Source: Comamonas thiooxydans
Lineage (GTDB): Bacteria; Pseudomonadota; Gammaproteobacteria; Burkholderiales; Burkholderiaceae_C
Length of the DNA: 64,000 nucleotides
Reading direction: 5' to 3'
Assembly: GCF_000964545.1 (NCBI RefSeq)
Contig: NZ_BBVD01000007.1
Coordinates: 534,639 to 598,638, forward strand
Shown here: positions 24,078 through 32,863 of the stretch, piece after piece
Numbering within the stretch: position 1 is the first letter of the stretch
How the letters are laid out: every line of letters begins with the position of its first letter
The notes under the pieces: model-generated
Told to the model about the DNA's origin: nothing
Seen by the model: the letters and a program-made list of their open reading frames with translations, nothing else
The model's database searches: none
Position numbers and translations under genes: made by a program

Positions 24078-25664
24078 ATGCAAATTACTGGCGAAATGCT
24101 TATCGGCGCGAGTTCGGTGCGCGGCACAGAAGGACAGCAGCAAGCGTTCGATCCCTGCATGGATCAATTCATCGCAACGCCCACGTTCGGTATGGGAGGG
24201 CAGGCCGAAGTGGACAGGGCTGCCCAGTTGGCAGCGCAGGCATTTGATCCCTACCGTCAGCTGTCGCTTGCCAAGCGTGCAGAATTTCTGGAGCTGATTG
24301 CCGACAACATCATGGCTTTGGGCGATGCCCTGATCGAGCGCGCCATGGCCGAAAGCGGCCTGCCGCTGGTGCGCCTGCAAGGCGAGCGTGGGCGCACGGT
24401 TGGACAGTTGCGGCTGTTTGCCAAGGTGGTGCGCGATGGCCGTTTTATGAGCCCCGCCATCGACCACGCACAGCCCGAGCGCATGCCGCTGCCACGTGCC
24501 GACCTGCGTCTGGCCAAGATGGCACTGGGCCCGGTGGCGGTGTTCGGTGCGAGCAATTTTCCGCTGGCGTTCTCGGTGGCAGGGGGCGATACGGCGTCGG
24601 CCTTGGCTGCCGGTGCCCCTGTGGTCGTCAAGGCCCACAGCGCCCATCTAGGCACTTCCGAAATGGTGGGTCGAGCGATTCAGAAAGCGGTCAGAGATTT
24701 GGGGTTGCCCGAAGGGGTGTTTTCCCTGCTGATGGGCGCCGGGCGCAAGCTGGGTGAAGCATTGGTAGCACATCCTGCCATCAAGGCCGTTGGCTTTACC
24801 GGATCTCGCCAGGGAGGGCTTGCGTTGATGCGCATCGCCAACGCACGCCCGGAACCCATTCCCGTCTACGCGGAGATGAGCAGCATCAACCCGGTGTTTC
24901 TGATGCCGGCTGCCCTGGCCGCGCGTGCAGAGTCGATAGGGCGCGGTTTTGCCGATTCGCTGACGATGGGGGCGGGGCAGTTCTGCACCAATCCTGGGAT
25001 GGTGGTGGTCATTGGTGACCGCAATGTGCAGCGCTTCATCGATGCCGCAAGCCAGGCGCTTGCCACCAAGCCGGCCCAGACCATGCTGACGCCGGGCATT
25101 CACCAGGCCTTTGATACCGGCGTTGCCAAGGTTGATGGCGTGGAAGGTGTGGAGAAAGTTGCACAAGGGCAGCCTGCGGATGGGTTGCACAATGCTGCGC
25201 AGGCCGCGCTGTATGTGACGGATGTGCAGCGCCTGTTGTCATCGCCTGTGCTGCAGGAGGAGATGTTTGGCCCGGCCTCTATTGTCATTCGGGCCAAGAA
25301 TTTCGATGAGGTTCTTGAACTGGCTGAGCAACTGGAGGGCCAACTGACAGTGACGCTGCAGATCGATCCCGCAGACTATGCCGACGCGCAGCGCCTCATC
25401 CCCGTGCTGGAGCGCAAGGCGGGACGCATCTTGGCCAATGGTTTTCCGACCGGAGTCGAGGTATGCCACGCCATGGTGCATGGAGGTCCTTTCCCATCCA
25501 CGTCCAACGCTATGTTCACTTCTGTGGGCGCCAGCGCCATTGACCGCTTTCTGCGCCCGGTGTGCTATCAGGATTTGCCGGATGTGCTGCTCCCAGCGGC
25601 TGTACAGCAAGCGAACCCGCAGGGACTTGCCCGAGTGATCAATGGCGATTTAGTGGCGCGTTGA
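24078..25664 (+). CDS. lhpG: Alpha-ketoglutarate semialdehyde (2,5-dioxovalerate) dehydrogenase
   Basis: A 528-residue ALDH of the long KGSADH type. The catalytic cysteine is C303 (GAGQFCTNPG), the base E266 (YAEMSSINP) and the cofactor lysine K185 (VVVKAHSAH). The combination FGASNFPLAFSVAGGDTASA is diagnostic for this group. It oxidises alpha-ketoglutarate semialdehyde to alpha-ketoglutarate with NAD(P)+, the last step of hydroxyproline, arabinose and glucarate pathways. The start ATG 24078 follows AGGAG. With the deaminase it would complete conversion to a TCA intermediate. Confidence 0.88.
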   Translation: MQITGEMLIGASSVRGTEGQQQAFDPCMDQFIATPTFGMGGQAEVDRAAQLAAQAFDPYRQLSLAKRAEFLELIADNIMALGDALIERAMAESGLPLVRLQGERGRTVGQLRLFAKVVRDGRFMSPAIDHAQPERMPLPRADLRLAKMALGPVAVFGASNFPLAFSVAGGDTASALAAGAPVVVKAHSAHLGTSEMVGRAIQKAVRDLGLPEGVFSLLMGAGRKLGEALVAHPAIKAVGFTGSRQGGLALMRIANARPEPIPVYAEMSSINPVFLMPAALAARAESIGRGFADSLTMGAGQFCTNPGMVVVIGDRNVQRFIDAASQALATKPAQTMLTPGIHQAFDTGVAKVDGVEGVEKVAQGQPADGLHNAAQAALYVTDVQRLLSSPVLQEEMFGPASIVIRAKNFDEVLELAEQLEGQLTVTLQIDPADYADAQRLIPVLERKAGRILANGFPTGVEVCHAMVHGGPFPSTSNAMFTSVGASAIDRFLRPVCYQDLPDVLLPAAVQQANPQGLARVINGDLVAR

Positions 25665-25669
25665 CTGGT

Positions 25670-25709
25670 GGCAAGCGCGCTCTTCGGCTCCAAGGAGAGG
25701 GCGCTTGCC
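25670..25709 (+). terminator. Possible hairpin terminator after the semialdehyde dehydrogenase
   Basis: GGCAAGCGC (25670-25678) pairs with GCGCTTGCC (25701-25709), with an inner CTCT/AGAG extension. There is no T-run, so Rho-independent action is doubtful. Confidence 0.4.
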
Positions 25710-25748
25710 TGTGTCGATGTGTGAGCGACCAGCTGTGCCGGGAATGTG

Positions 25749-26735
25749 TTATTTCAACCAGCCGCGTTTGCGGAAGTACAGCATGGGGCCGACGGCGCTC
25801 AGAATCATCAGGGCGACCACGTAGCCGTAGCCGAATTCCCACTCCAGCTCGGGCATGAACTTGAAGTTCATGCCGTAGACGCTGGCAATCAGCGTGGGCG
25901 GCAGCAGAGCCACGCTGGCCACCGAGAAGATCTTGATGATCTTGTTCTGATTGATGTTGATGAAGCCGACCGTGGCGTCCATCAGGAAGTTGATCTTGTC
26001 GAACAGAAAGGCCGTGTGACTGTCCAGCGACTCGATGTCGCGCAGAATCTGGCGAGCCTCCTCAAACTGCTCGGCGTTGAGCATCTTGGAGCGCATCAGA
26101 AAGCTCACGGCGCGGCGCGTGTCCATGACGTTGCGGCGGATGCGGCCGTTCAAGTCTTCCTGGCGGGCAATGGCACCCAGCACTTCCTTGGCCATCTCGT
26201 CGGTCACATCGCCGGACAGCACCATCTTGCTGGCTTTTTCCAGGTCGTCGTAAATGCGCTCCAGCGTGTCGGCAGAGTACTCGGCATCGGCGTCAAACAG
26301 CTTGAGCAGAACGTCCTTGGCATCGTCGATCAAGCCGGGCGCACGGCGCGCTCGCATGCGCAGCAGGCGAAAGACAGGCACATCCTCGTCGTGGATGGAG
26401 AACAGCACGCCATGGCTGCGCAGCGCTGCGTTGTGCTGGTTGACGATGAAGGCCACGCGCACCGAGCGGGGGTCTTCGTCGTCGTCGATCAGAAAGTCGC
26501 TGCGGATATGCAGCTCGCCATTGTCTTCTTCGTAAAAACGCGCCGATTCCTCGATGTCGTCGTCCATCGCATCCTCAGGGATGGACAGCTCGTAGTGCTG
26601 CTTGATCCAGCGCTTTTCTTCGAGGGTTGGCGATTCCAGATCGACCCAGACGGGGCGAAAGCGTTCAAGGTCTGCCAGGGACTCGATCTCTTCCTGAACG
26701 AGTCGACCATTGGCTAGCGTAAAGATGTTGAGCAT
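25749..26735 (-). CDS. corA: Magnesium/cobalt transporter CorA
   Basis: A 328-residue CorA-type channel. A long acidic cytoplasmic N-terminal domain (about 1-265) precedes two C-terminal membrane helices; the pore signature YGMNF closes the first helix, followed by the loop KFMPELEWEFGYG and the second helix. The protein ends FRKRGWLK as in CorA. It forms a pentameric Mg2+ channel in the inner membrane. It is convergent with the semialdehyde dehydrogenase gene and marks the return to core genome. I see no recognisable Mg2+ riboswitch in the 212 bp upstream. Confidence 0.95.
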   Translation of the reverse strand: MLNIFTLANGRLVQEEIESLADLERFRPVWVDLESPTLEEKRWIKQHYELSIPEDAMDDDIEESARFYEEDNGELHIRSDFLIDDDEDPRSVRVAFIVNQHNAALRSHGVLFSIHDEDVPVFRLLRMRARRAPGLIDDAKDVLLKLFDADAEYSADTLERIYDDLEKASKMVLSGDVTDEMAKEVLGAIARQEDLNGRIRRNVMDTRRAVSFLMRSKMLNAEQFEEARQILRDIESLDSHTAFLFDKINFLMDATVGFININQNKIIKIFSVASVALLPPTLIASVYGMNFKFMPELEWEFGYGYVVALMILSAVGPMLYFRKRGWLK

Positions 26736-26947
26736 CAGCTCACTCCCGGTTGTTCTTGAGGTTCTGCAGGGATCAGGGCGCTTTCAACCCCCACAGTCTT
26801 CACCGGGAGCTGAAAGCTACCAACTAGGGTAGGTTTCCACGGATGTCTTTCAGTAATTCGAAGCCAGTGATTATGCTACGTTGCACTGCAGCATGTCGCG
26901 TGCGTCATAGTTGGGCAAGTGGGTAAGCGGGGCTTGTCGCCCGCCTG

Positions 26948-27859
26948 TCACAGCCCCTTGGTAAACGCGTCGGCCTGCACCAGATCGGCCCAGGCTCCGG
27001 CCTTGGCCTGCGGCGCACGCAGCAGATAGTTGGGGTCGTAGGTCACCACCGTGGGCACGCCCGCAATGTGGTGCGGCTCGGCCCGCAGCCGGCCCAGCGC
27101 GTCATGGCGGCCCAGCACGGCGCGTGCACTGGCCAGGCCCAGAACCAGCACGCAGTCCGGGCGCAGCTCGCGCAGCAAAGTCTCCAGGGCGGGTTGCAGT
27201 GCCTGGGCATGGCTGAGATCGGCATCGGGTGGCGCGCGGTGCAGGGCGGCGCTGAAGACGCGCGGTTTTTCCTGCAGACCGAGGGCACGCAGCATATTGT
27301 CCAGCAGCTTGGCGGCATCGCCCTGCAGCGCCGTCTGGGCGCTGTCGGCCGCAGGCCTTTGCGCCGGGCTCAGCAGGGGCGGGTTGGCGGCAGGCTCCAG
27401 CAGGATCAACCAGCCGCCTTGCTCGGCGCTGTGCACATGCTGAGGCGCATGGGGGTAGACCAGCTGGGCGGGACTGATGGTCCAGCCGAGGCCAGGCTCG
27501 CCTGCCGGGCCTGCGGCGGGTTGCTGCACAAACTGACGAGGCTCGTGCGCCCAGTGCCCGGACAGATTCTGGGGTGGTGGGCTGGCGGGCCTGGCGGTCT
27601 GGGCGGGCGGCTGGGCCGGTGTTGGCGCTGCCTCGGCCGCAGGTGCAGCGGCCTGAGCCACGGGCGGGCTTACGGGGGCGGGCGGCGCCATGCGCACCAC
27701 CGGCGCTGTGACGGGCAGGGGCTCCGCGACCGGCAATGGTGCGGCTGCGACTGCAGTGACTGCAGCCACTGCTGCGGGCTCCACGGGGTCGGGCAACCAG
27801 ACGGTGATGCCCATGGCTTCCAGCATGGCCCGCTGGCGGGCGTCCAGATTCAGGGCCAT
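26948..27859 (-). CDS. Probable diverged DNA polymerase III psi subunit / inactive uracil-DNA-glycosylase-fold protein
   Basis: A 303-residue protein in three parts. Residues 1-28 (LEAMGITVWLPDP, W21) resemble the N-terminal peptide of E. coli psi (HolD, LQQLGITQWSL, W17), which contacts the clamp loader. Residues about 29-150 are a low-complexity Ala/Pro linker. Residues about 160-303 follow the family-4 uracil-DNA glycosylase fold (LLDNMLRALGL, LRPDCVLVLG, TYDPNYLLRAP) but lack the GEAPG catalytic motif and the four iron-sulfur cysteines, and have D in place of H in the TYHP motif. It is next to rimI, as holD is in E. coli. The start overlaps the rimI end by 10 bp. Function is inferred. Confidence 0.65.
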   Translation of the reverse strand: MALNLDARQRAMLEAMGITVWLPDPVEPAAVAAVTAVAAAPLPVAEPLPVTAPVVRMAPPAPVSPPVAQAAAPAAEAAPTPAQPPAQTARPASPPPQNLSGHWAHEPRQFVQQPAAGPAGEPGLGWTISPAQLVYPHAPQHVHSAEQGGWLILLEPAANPPLLSPAQRPAADSAQTALQGDAAKLLDNMLRALGLQEKPRVFSAALHRAPPDADLSHAQALQPALETLLRELRPDCVLVLGLASARAVLGRHDALGRLRAEPHHIAGVPTVVTYDPNYLLRAPQAKAGAWADLVQADAFTKGL

Positions 27860-28362
27860 AGTTTCAGACTCATGAGCACCGCATGTTCGCGCGGGCCGTT
27901 GGGGTTGGGGTAGTAGTTCTTGCGCAGCCCGACTTCGGCAAAGCCATGCCTGAGATAGACCTCGCGGGCGCGGGCATTGCTTTCGCGCACTTCCAGCCAG
28001 ATCCATTGGGCGTTCTGCTGCCGCGACCACAAAGCCAGCGCATCGAGCAGCACGCGTGCCCAGCCCTGGCGCTGGCAGGCGGGGTTGACGGTGATATTGA
28101 GCAGATGCACCTCGTCCAGCGCCTGCATGGCGACAAAGTAGCCCAGCAACTGGTGACTGGCATCGACCAGCAGCTGTATCTGGTAGCCGGCCACCATGGC
28201 ATCCTGGAAGTTGCCGCGCGTCCAGGGGTGGACATAGGCTTGCTCCTCGATTGGAAGCAGGGTGTCAAGCCAGAGCGCGGACAGCGGCTCGAAATGCACC
28301 AGAGATGCCGCATCCTGGGTGCTGGCGTCGGCGGCGAGTGTGGAGCTGCTGGGCAAGGTCAT
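27850..28362 (-). CDS. rimI: Ribosomal protein S18 alanine N-acetyltransferase RimI
   Basis: A 170-residue GNAT acetyltransferase. After a variable N-terminal 20 residues come the RimI features AYVHPWTRGNFQDAM, LLNITVNPACQRQGWARVLLDAL (acetyl-CoA binding R/Q-x-x-G-x-A) and WLEVRESNARAREVYLRHGF. It acetylates the N-terminus of S18. ATG 28362 lies 7 bp after the tsaB stop. The tsaB-rimI pairing is common in proteobacteria and supports the call. Confidence 0.9.
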   Translation of the reverse strand: MTLPSSSTLAADASTQDAASLVHFEPLSALWLDTLLPIEEQAYVHPWTRGNFQDAMVAGYQIQLLVDASHQLLGYFVAMQALDEVHLLNITVNPACQRQGWARVLLDALALWSRQQNAQWIWLEVRESNARAREVYLRHGFAEVGLRKNYYPNPNGPREHAVLMSLKLWP

Positions 28363-28369
28363 TGGGCGC

Positions 28370-29086
28370 TTATCGGGAGGCGATGCCGGTTGCATCGGGT
28401 GTGAGGGCTGCGGCGGCCTTTTCGGCTTCGCGCTCGGCCGTGGTTTTTGCCACTTTATCTCGGATATAGCGCGGCAGCGCCTCTTCGGCAGGCATCGCGC
28501 AGCCTTTTGCCAACAGTGCCGGTGCCAGGCGCAGCATGGCCGTGGCCGTGGGCATGGCGTGCACATGGCGGGCAGCGGGCGCCAGCAGCTCGGGGTAGAC
28601 GGGCTGGGCATTGCCCGCCACGGTCCTGCCGGTTGCCGTCTGCAGAGCCTCGGGGGCGCACAGGCCGAAGTCCTCGGGCTCGATCCACTGGCCGTCCACA
28701 TAGCAAAAGGCTGCGTGATAGACCTCGTGCATGCGCGCGTCGAGCACGGCCTCTACCTCGGTGCAGCCATGCAGATGACGGGCCTCTTCGGCCACAGTGA
28801 GCAGAGAGTCCACGGGCAGCACGGGAACCTTGGCGGCAAACGCCAGGCCCTGGGTGATGGCGCATGCCGTGCGCAGGCCCGTGAAGGAGCCGGGGCCGCG
28901 GCCGAAGGCAATGGCGTCCAGCTGCGTGAAACTCAGCCCCGCATCCTTCATGAGCTGGCGGATGGCCGGCAGCAACTGGGCCGACGACTGCTGCGCGCCC
29001 GGCCCGCTGTGCTGCCAGATGGCATCGCCACGCTGGACGGCAACAAACAAGGTATCGGTACTGGTGTCGATGGCGAGAAGATTCAT
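28370..29086 (-). CDS. tsaB: tRNA threonylcarbamoyladenosine biosynthesis protein TsaB
   Basis: A 238-residue member of the ASKHA-fold TsaB family: NLLAIDTSTDTLFVAV at the N-terminus and the family signature AFGRGPGSFTGLRTACAITQGLA. TsaB is the scaffold that pairs with TsaD in t6A37 synthesis of ANN-decoding tRNAs. The first t6A enzyme, a Sua5/TsaC protein, is also in this window at 37787-38785. ATG 29086 gives the normal length; further in-frame sequence upstream is not conserved. First gene of the tsaB-rimI-psi unit, divergent from dacB. Confidence 0.93.
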   Translation of the reverse strand: MNLLAIDTSTDTLFVAVQRGDAIWQHSGPGAQQSSAQLLPAIRQLMKDAGLSFTQLDAIAFGRGPGSFTGLRTACAITQGLAFAAKVPVLPVDSLLTVAEEARHLHGCTEVEAVLDARMHEVYHAAFCYVDGQWIEPEDFGLCAPEALQTATGRTVAGNAQPVYPELLAPAARHVHAMPTATAMLRLAPALLAKGCAMPAEEALPRYIRDKVAKTTAEREAEKAAAALTPDATGIASR

Positions 29087-29249
29087 GTTCGGCGGGGCGT
29101 CAGCCGCAGGCGGGCTGGAGCGCAATACGGAATGCACTGGGCTGCAACGGACGGCAGCGTAGCCCTGCATTATCGGACGCCCGCCGCCAGCTTGCCGCGG
29201 GCGCCGCCAATGCCCGGCATGGGCGCAGCCCGGCGTAGACTCTGGCCCC

Positions 29250-30698
29250 ATGCTGCAGACCCCCTTCTTTCTTCGCAAGACCCTGAGCGCACTGGGCGCA
29301 TCGTTGCTGGCGCTGCTGGCCCAGCCCGCGCTGGCGCAGTCCCTGCCTGCCGACACCCGCATTCCCGCCGCCGTGGACGCGGCGCTGCAACGCGCCAAGA
29401 TTCCGCGCGATGCCGTATCGCTGCTGGTGATGAATGTGGATGGAAAATCGCCACCGAACCTGGCCTGGCGCACGCACCAGGCCATGAATCCGGCCTCGGT
29501 CATGAAGCTGGTCACCACCTATGCGGCGCTAGACCAGTTGGGCCCGGCCTACGTCTGGCGCACGCCCGTCTATCTGGGCGGCCCGGTGGCCGACGGCGCC
29601 TTGCGCGGCAATCTCTACATCCAGGGTCAGGGCGACCCCAAGCTGGTGTTGGAGCGCCTGTGGCTGATGCTGCGCCGCCTGCAAGGCATGGGCATCAAGG
29701 TCATCGTGGGCGATATCGTGCTGGACCGCAGCGCCTTTCAGCTGCCCACGCATGATGCGGCGGTCTTCGACAACGAGCCCTGGCGGCCCTACAACGCCTC
29801 GCCCGATGCGCTGCTGATCAACTACAAGGCCGTGGCGCTGAATATTGCTCCTGATACAGGAGCGGGTGTCGCTCGTATTCAATACGATCCACCAATGTTT
29901 GGCATGGAAAACCAGCAAACGGTTGCGCTGGCTGCTCCTACTTCTGATTGCGGCGACTGGCGCAGCAAAATGCAGCTGGACATGAACAATCCGCAGCGCA
30001 TCGCCTTCAACGGCAGCTATCCGGCAAGCTGCGGCGACAAGAGCTGGTCCATCGCACCGGCGCAGCCCGAGCGCTTTGCGGCCAAGGCCATAGAAGGCAT
30101 GTGGCGCGAGCTGGGCGGCAAGCTCACCGGCGCCGTGCGCGACGGCAGCGTGCCACAGGGCCTGCTGCCGGCCTTCCAGCTGGAGTCTCCGGCTCTGTCC
30201 GAGGTGGTGCGCGACATCAACAAATACAGCAACAACATCATGGCCCAGCATGTGCTGCTCACCCTGGGCATGCAGCGCACCGGCGTGGCCAGCTTCGACT
30301 CCGCGCGCCAGTCGCTGGCACAGTGGTGGGCCGCGCGCTGGGGCAATGCCGAGCAGCCCGTGGTGGACAACGGCGCAGGCCTGAGCCGCAATGCCAGCAT
30401 CACGGCCAACGGACTGGGGCAGATGCTGCAGAACGCCTGGGTCTCGCCCGTGATGCCCGAGTTCGTCTCCTCCATGCCCATCGTCGGCGTGGACGGCACG
30501 CTGCGGCGCAGCAAGAGCCGGTTTGCAGGCGCCGCCCACCTCAAGACCGGCAGCTTGCGCGACTCGGCCGCGTTGGCCGGCTATGTCGACGGTGCCAGCG
30601 GCCAGCGCTATGTGCTGGTGGCCATGGCCAACCATGCCAATGCGGCCGCGGCGCGCACGGCCTGGGATGCGCTGGTGGACTGGACGGCGGCCCAGTAG
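29250..30698 (+). CDS. dacB: D-alanyl-D-alanine carboxypeptidase/endopeptidase (PBP4 type)
   Basis: A 482-residue class C penicillin-binding protein with a Sec signal peptide (PALAQ-SLPAD). All three active-site motifs are present: S83-x-x-K86 (PASVMK), S327-N-N (KYSNN) and K432-T-G (LKTGS), with the long insert between the first and second motifs typical of PBP4. It cleaves D-Ala-D-Ala ends and cross-links in periplasmic peptidoglycan. The stretch 29845-29945 is less GC-rich than the rest of the gene but keeps the frame. Followed by a strong terminator. Confidence 0.94.
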   Translation: MLQTPFFLRKTLSALGASLLALLAQPALAQSLPADTRIPAAVDAALQRAKIPRDAVSLLVMNVDGKSPPNLAWRTHQAMNPASVMKLVTTYAALDQLGPAYVWRTPVYLGGPVADGALRGNLYIQGQGDPKLVLERLWLMLRRLQGMGIKVIVGDIVLDRSAFQLPTHDAAVFDNEPWRPYNASPDALLINYKAVALNIAPDTGAGVARIQYDPPMFGMENQQTVALAAPTSDCGDWRSKMQLDMNNPQRIAFNGSYPASCGDKSWSIAPAQPERFAAKAIEGMWRELGGKLTGAVRDGSVPQGLLPAFQLESPALSEVVRDINKYSNNIMAQHVLLTLGMQRTGVASFDSARQSLAQWWAARWGNAEQPVVDNGAGLSRNASITANGLGQMLQNAWVSPVMPEFVSSMPIVGVDGTLRRSKSRFAGAAHLKTGSLRDSAALAGYVDGASGQRYVLVAMANHANAAAARTAWDALVDWTAAQ

Positions 30699-30741
30699 CC
30701 GTCCGGGGGGCGCTCCATCACCGCCCTTTGCCCGCCTCGAC

Positions 30742-30767
30742 AAACCGGACCCTGGTCCGGTTTTTTT
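30742..30767 (+). terminator. Rho-independent terminator after dacB
   Basis: AAACCGGAC (30742-30750), 4-nt loop, GTCCGGTTT (30755-30763), then a run of T. Confidence 0.9.
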
Positions 30768-30923
30768 GTTGCGTGACGGAACGATGACCAGGTTATTGGG
30801 CGTTGGATTTTTGTCCGACCATCGGTAATTGCCCGATAACCGCGCCAGGGTGACTGTCGCTAGGATGACGCTGATGAAAAAAGCACGACCGTGCTATTCA
30901 TAACACATCAGGAGAACATCATC

Positions 30924-32099
30924 TTGGCAAGCAAACTCAAACTCTTGGCGGCTGCAATGGCTACGGTGGGCCTACTGGCGGCCTGCGGCGGCGGAGGCGG
31001 GGCCGATACCACCCCCAAGGCCAAGGTCACCTCGGTCAAGGTCATGGGCGACAGCCTCTCGGACAGCGGTACCTTCGGCTTCAAGTTCACGGTACAGGGC
31101 TCGGCGCCCACCGGTGCTGGCTCGACCATGATCTGGCCTGAGCGCATTGCCGACCAGTTCAGCCAGAGCTTGTGCGCCCACTTTCGTGCCGGTGACGAAA
31201 ATCTCACGACTTATCAGGAAGTCGCCACCTGCACCAACTACGCAGTGGGTGGTGGCCGCGTGAACCCGCTGGATGCGCCGACATCGCCCAAGTCGGTTCT
31301 GGTGCAGATCCAGGCCGCATCCAAGGCTGGCTTCAGCGCCGATGATCTCGTCGTCATCGATGGCGGCGCCAACGATGCCGCCGACGTGATCGGGGCGCTG
31401 ATTGCCGCAGCCAAGGGCAATTCGCAGCCGCTGAACGCCATGGTGGCCTGGCTGGATTCCAAGGCTCCGGGCACGTCCACGGCCCTGATGACCCAGGCCG
31501 GAGGCGATGCCTCCAAGTTTGCCGGCCTGGCGGCGGGTGCCTATCTGCAGACCCTGGCCAAGACTTTTGCCGGCTCCATTGCGCAGAATGTGGTCGCCAA
31601 GGGCGCCACGCGTGTGGCCGTGCTGAATGTTCCCGCCATTACCAAGACACCGCGCTTCCAGATGGTCCTGGCCAGCATTGCCAAGGCCGCAGGCGGCGGG
31701 GATCAGGGGGCTGCTGCGGCCGCCAAGCAGGAAGCGTCATTCGATGCCCTGGTACAGGTCTTCAACAACCAGCTGGCTGCCAGTCTGGCAGGCCAGTCCC
31801 AGGTGGTCCTGGTCGATTTCTACACCGAGTTCAAGAGCCAGATCAGCAACCCGGCCCAGTACGACTTCGATAACGTGAAGGACCCGGTCTGCCCGATCAC
31901 TGGCGTGGACGCAAGCGGCCTGCCCACCTATACCTTCCCCACCTGCACGGCGGCGGCCTTGAGTGCCACACCCGGAAAATCCAGCCCTGACTGGTGGCAG
32001 CACCATGTCTTTGCCGACAGTTTCCACCCCACGCCTTACGGCCATCAGCAAATGAGCCAGCTGGTTTCCCGCTCTCTGGCCCAGAAGGGCTGGCTGTAA
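30924..32099 (+). CDS. SGNH/GDSL-family hydrolase lipoprotein (TTG start)
   Basis: A 391-residue lipoprotein esterase/lipase-like protein. A TTG start at 30924 is chosen because AGGAG lies at 30910-30914 and because it gives a perfect lipoprotein signal with lipobox LLAAC, C21, followed by a glycine-rich tether. No in-frame ATG gives a usable signal. Catalytic blocks are GDSLSDSG (S44), GGANDA (N150) and DSFHP (D366, H369). Such proteins hydrolyse acyl or acetyl esters and this one should be anchored to the outer membrane or envelope. OmpW follows at 35 bp. Substrate unknown. Confidence 0.85.
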   Translation: MASKLKLLAAAMATVGLLAACGGGGGADTTPKAKVTSVKVMGDSLSDSGTFGFKFTVQGSAPTGAGSTMIWPERIADQFSQSLCAHFRAGDENLTTYQEVATCTNYAVGGGRVNPLDAPTSPKSVLVQIQAASKAGFSADDLVVIDGGANDAADVIGALIAAAKGNSQPLNAMVAWLDSKAPGTSTALMTQAGGDASKFAGLAAGAYLQTLAKTFAGSIAQNVVAKGATRVAVLNVPAITKTPRFQMVLASIAKAAGGGDQGAAAAAKQEASFDALVQVFNNQLAASLAGQSQVVLVDFYTEFKSQISNPAQYDFDNVKDPVCPITGVDASGLPTYTFPTCTAAALSATPGKSSPDWWQHHVFADSFHPTPYGHQQMSQLVSRSLAQKGWL

Positions 32100-32134
32100 A
32101 TCCGTCCGCACCTCAATAACAAGGAGACAAAACC

Positions 32135-32806
32135 ATGAAAATTTCTGTGCGGATCATTGCAGCCGCTGCTGCGCTGGCGGCCTGCGGTCTGGCCAGCGCC
32201 CAATCGGCCGGAAGCTGGATGGCGCGTGTGGGCGTGACCCATCTGTCGCCTGATGTGAGCAGCGGCAATCTGTCGGCGCCGTCCTTTCCCAACACCAAGG
32301 TCGACGCCGGCAGCAATACTCAGCTGGGCGGCGGCATCACCTATATGGTGACCGACAATCTGGCTCTGGACGTGCCTCTGGCCACGCCCTTCAAGCATGA
32401 CCTGTCGGGAGCAGGCTCGATTGCCGGCGTGGGCAAGCTGGGCAGCACCAAGGCGATACCCGCGACGCTGATGCTGCAATACCGCTTCAACGAGGCCAAG
32501 GCCGCGTTCCGCCCCTATCTGGGAGTCGGTGTCACCTATGCCCATTTCTATGGCGAAAAGACCACGGCCACGCTCAACGGTCTGAGCGGCGGCACGCTGG
32601 CCAATCCGACCACGGCCGAGCTCGACGACAAGTTTGGCGCGCTGGCGCAGCTGGGCTTTGTCTACAACTTCAACGAGCGCTGGTTTGTGGATGCCTCCTA
32701 CTCCAAGAGCTTTCTGAAGACCAAGATCCACCTGTCTTCGGGTCAGAGCGTCAGCGTCAGGCTCAATCCCGATGTGTTTGCCATGGCCATAGGCTATCGC
32801 TTCTGA
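32135..32806 (+). CDS. ompW: OmpW-family outer-membrane protein
   Basis: A 223-residue eight-stranded barrel protein with signal peptide (ACGLASA-QSAGSW). It has MARVGVTHLSPD, LGGGITYMVTDNLALDV, FRPYLGVGVTYAHF and the end MAIGYRF with terminal phenylalanine. OmpW forms a narrow hydrophobic channel and is often linked to stress and respiratory shifts. AAGGAGAC precedes the ATG. The gene ends at a bidirectional terminator shared with the convergent sulfur operon. Confidence 0.92.
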   Translation: MKISVRIIAAAAALAACGLASAQSAGSWMARVGVTHLSPDVSSGNLSAPSFPNTKVDAGSNTQLGGGITYMVTDNLALDVPLATPFKHDLSGAGSIAGVGKLGSTKAIPATLMLQYRFNEAKAAFRPYLGVGVTYAHFYGEKTTATLNGLSGGTLANPTTAELDDKFGALAQLGFVYNFNERWFVDASYSKSFLKTKIHLSSGQSVSVRLNPDVFAMAIGYRF

Positions 32807-32824
32807 GTCGGCACGGCCGACATG

Positions 32825-32853
32825 AAAAATCCGGGCTGGTCCCGGATTTTTTT
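32825..32853. terminator. Bidirectional terminator between ompW and the SfnB-like gene
   Basis: AAAAATCCGGG (32825-32835), 5-nt loop and CCCGGATTTTT (32841-32851) with T-runs on both strands. Confidence 0.88.
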
Positions 32854-32863
32854 GTGTTGCGGC

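Noticed and set aside
26736..26947. Mg2+ riboswitch upstream of corA
   Set aside because: The region is short and I could not find the M-box or mgtA leader features; only weak complementarities are present.
29845..29945. Less GC-rich insert in dacB as a repeat insertion
   Set aside because: The reading frame and PBP4 length are kept and there are no flanking duplications, so it may only be local codon variation.
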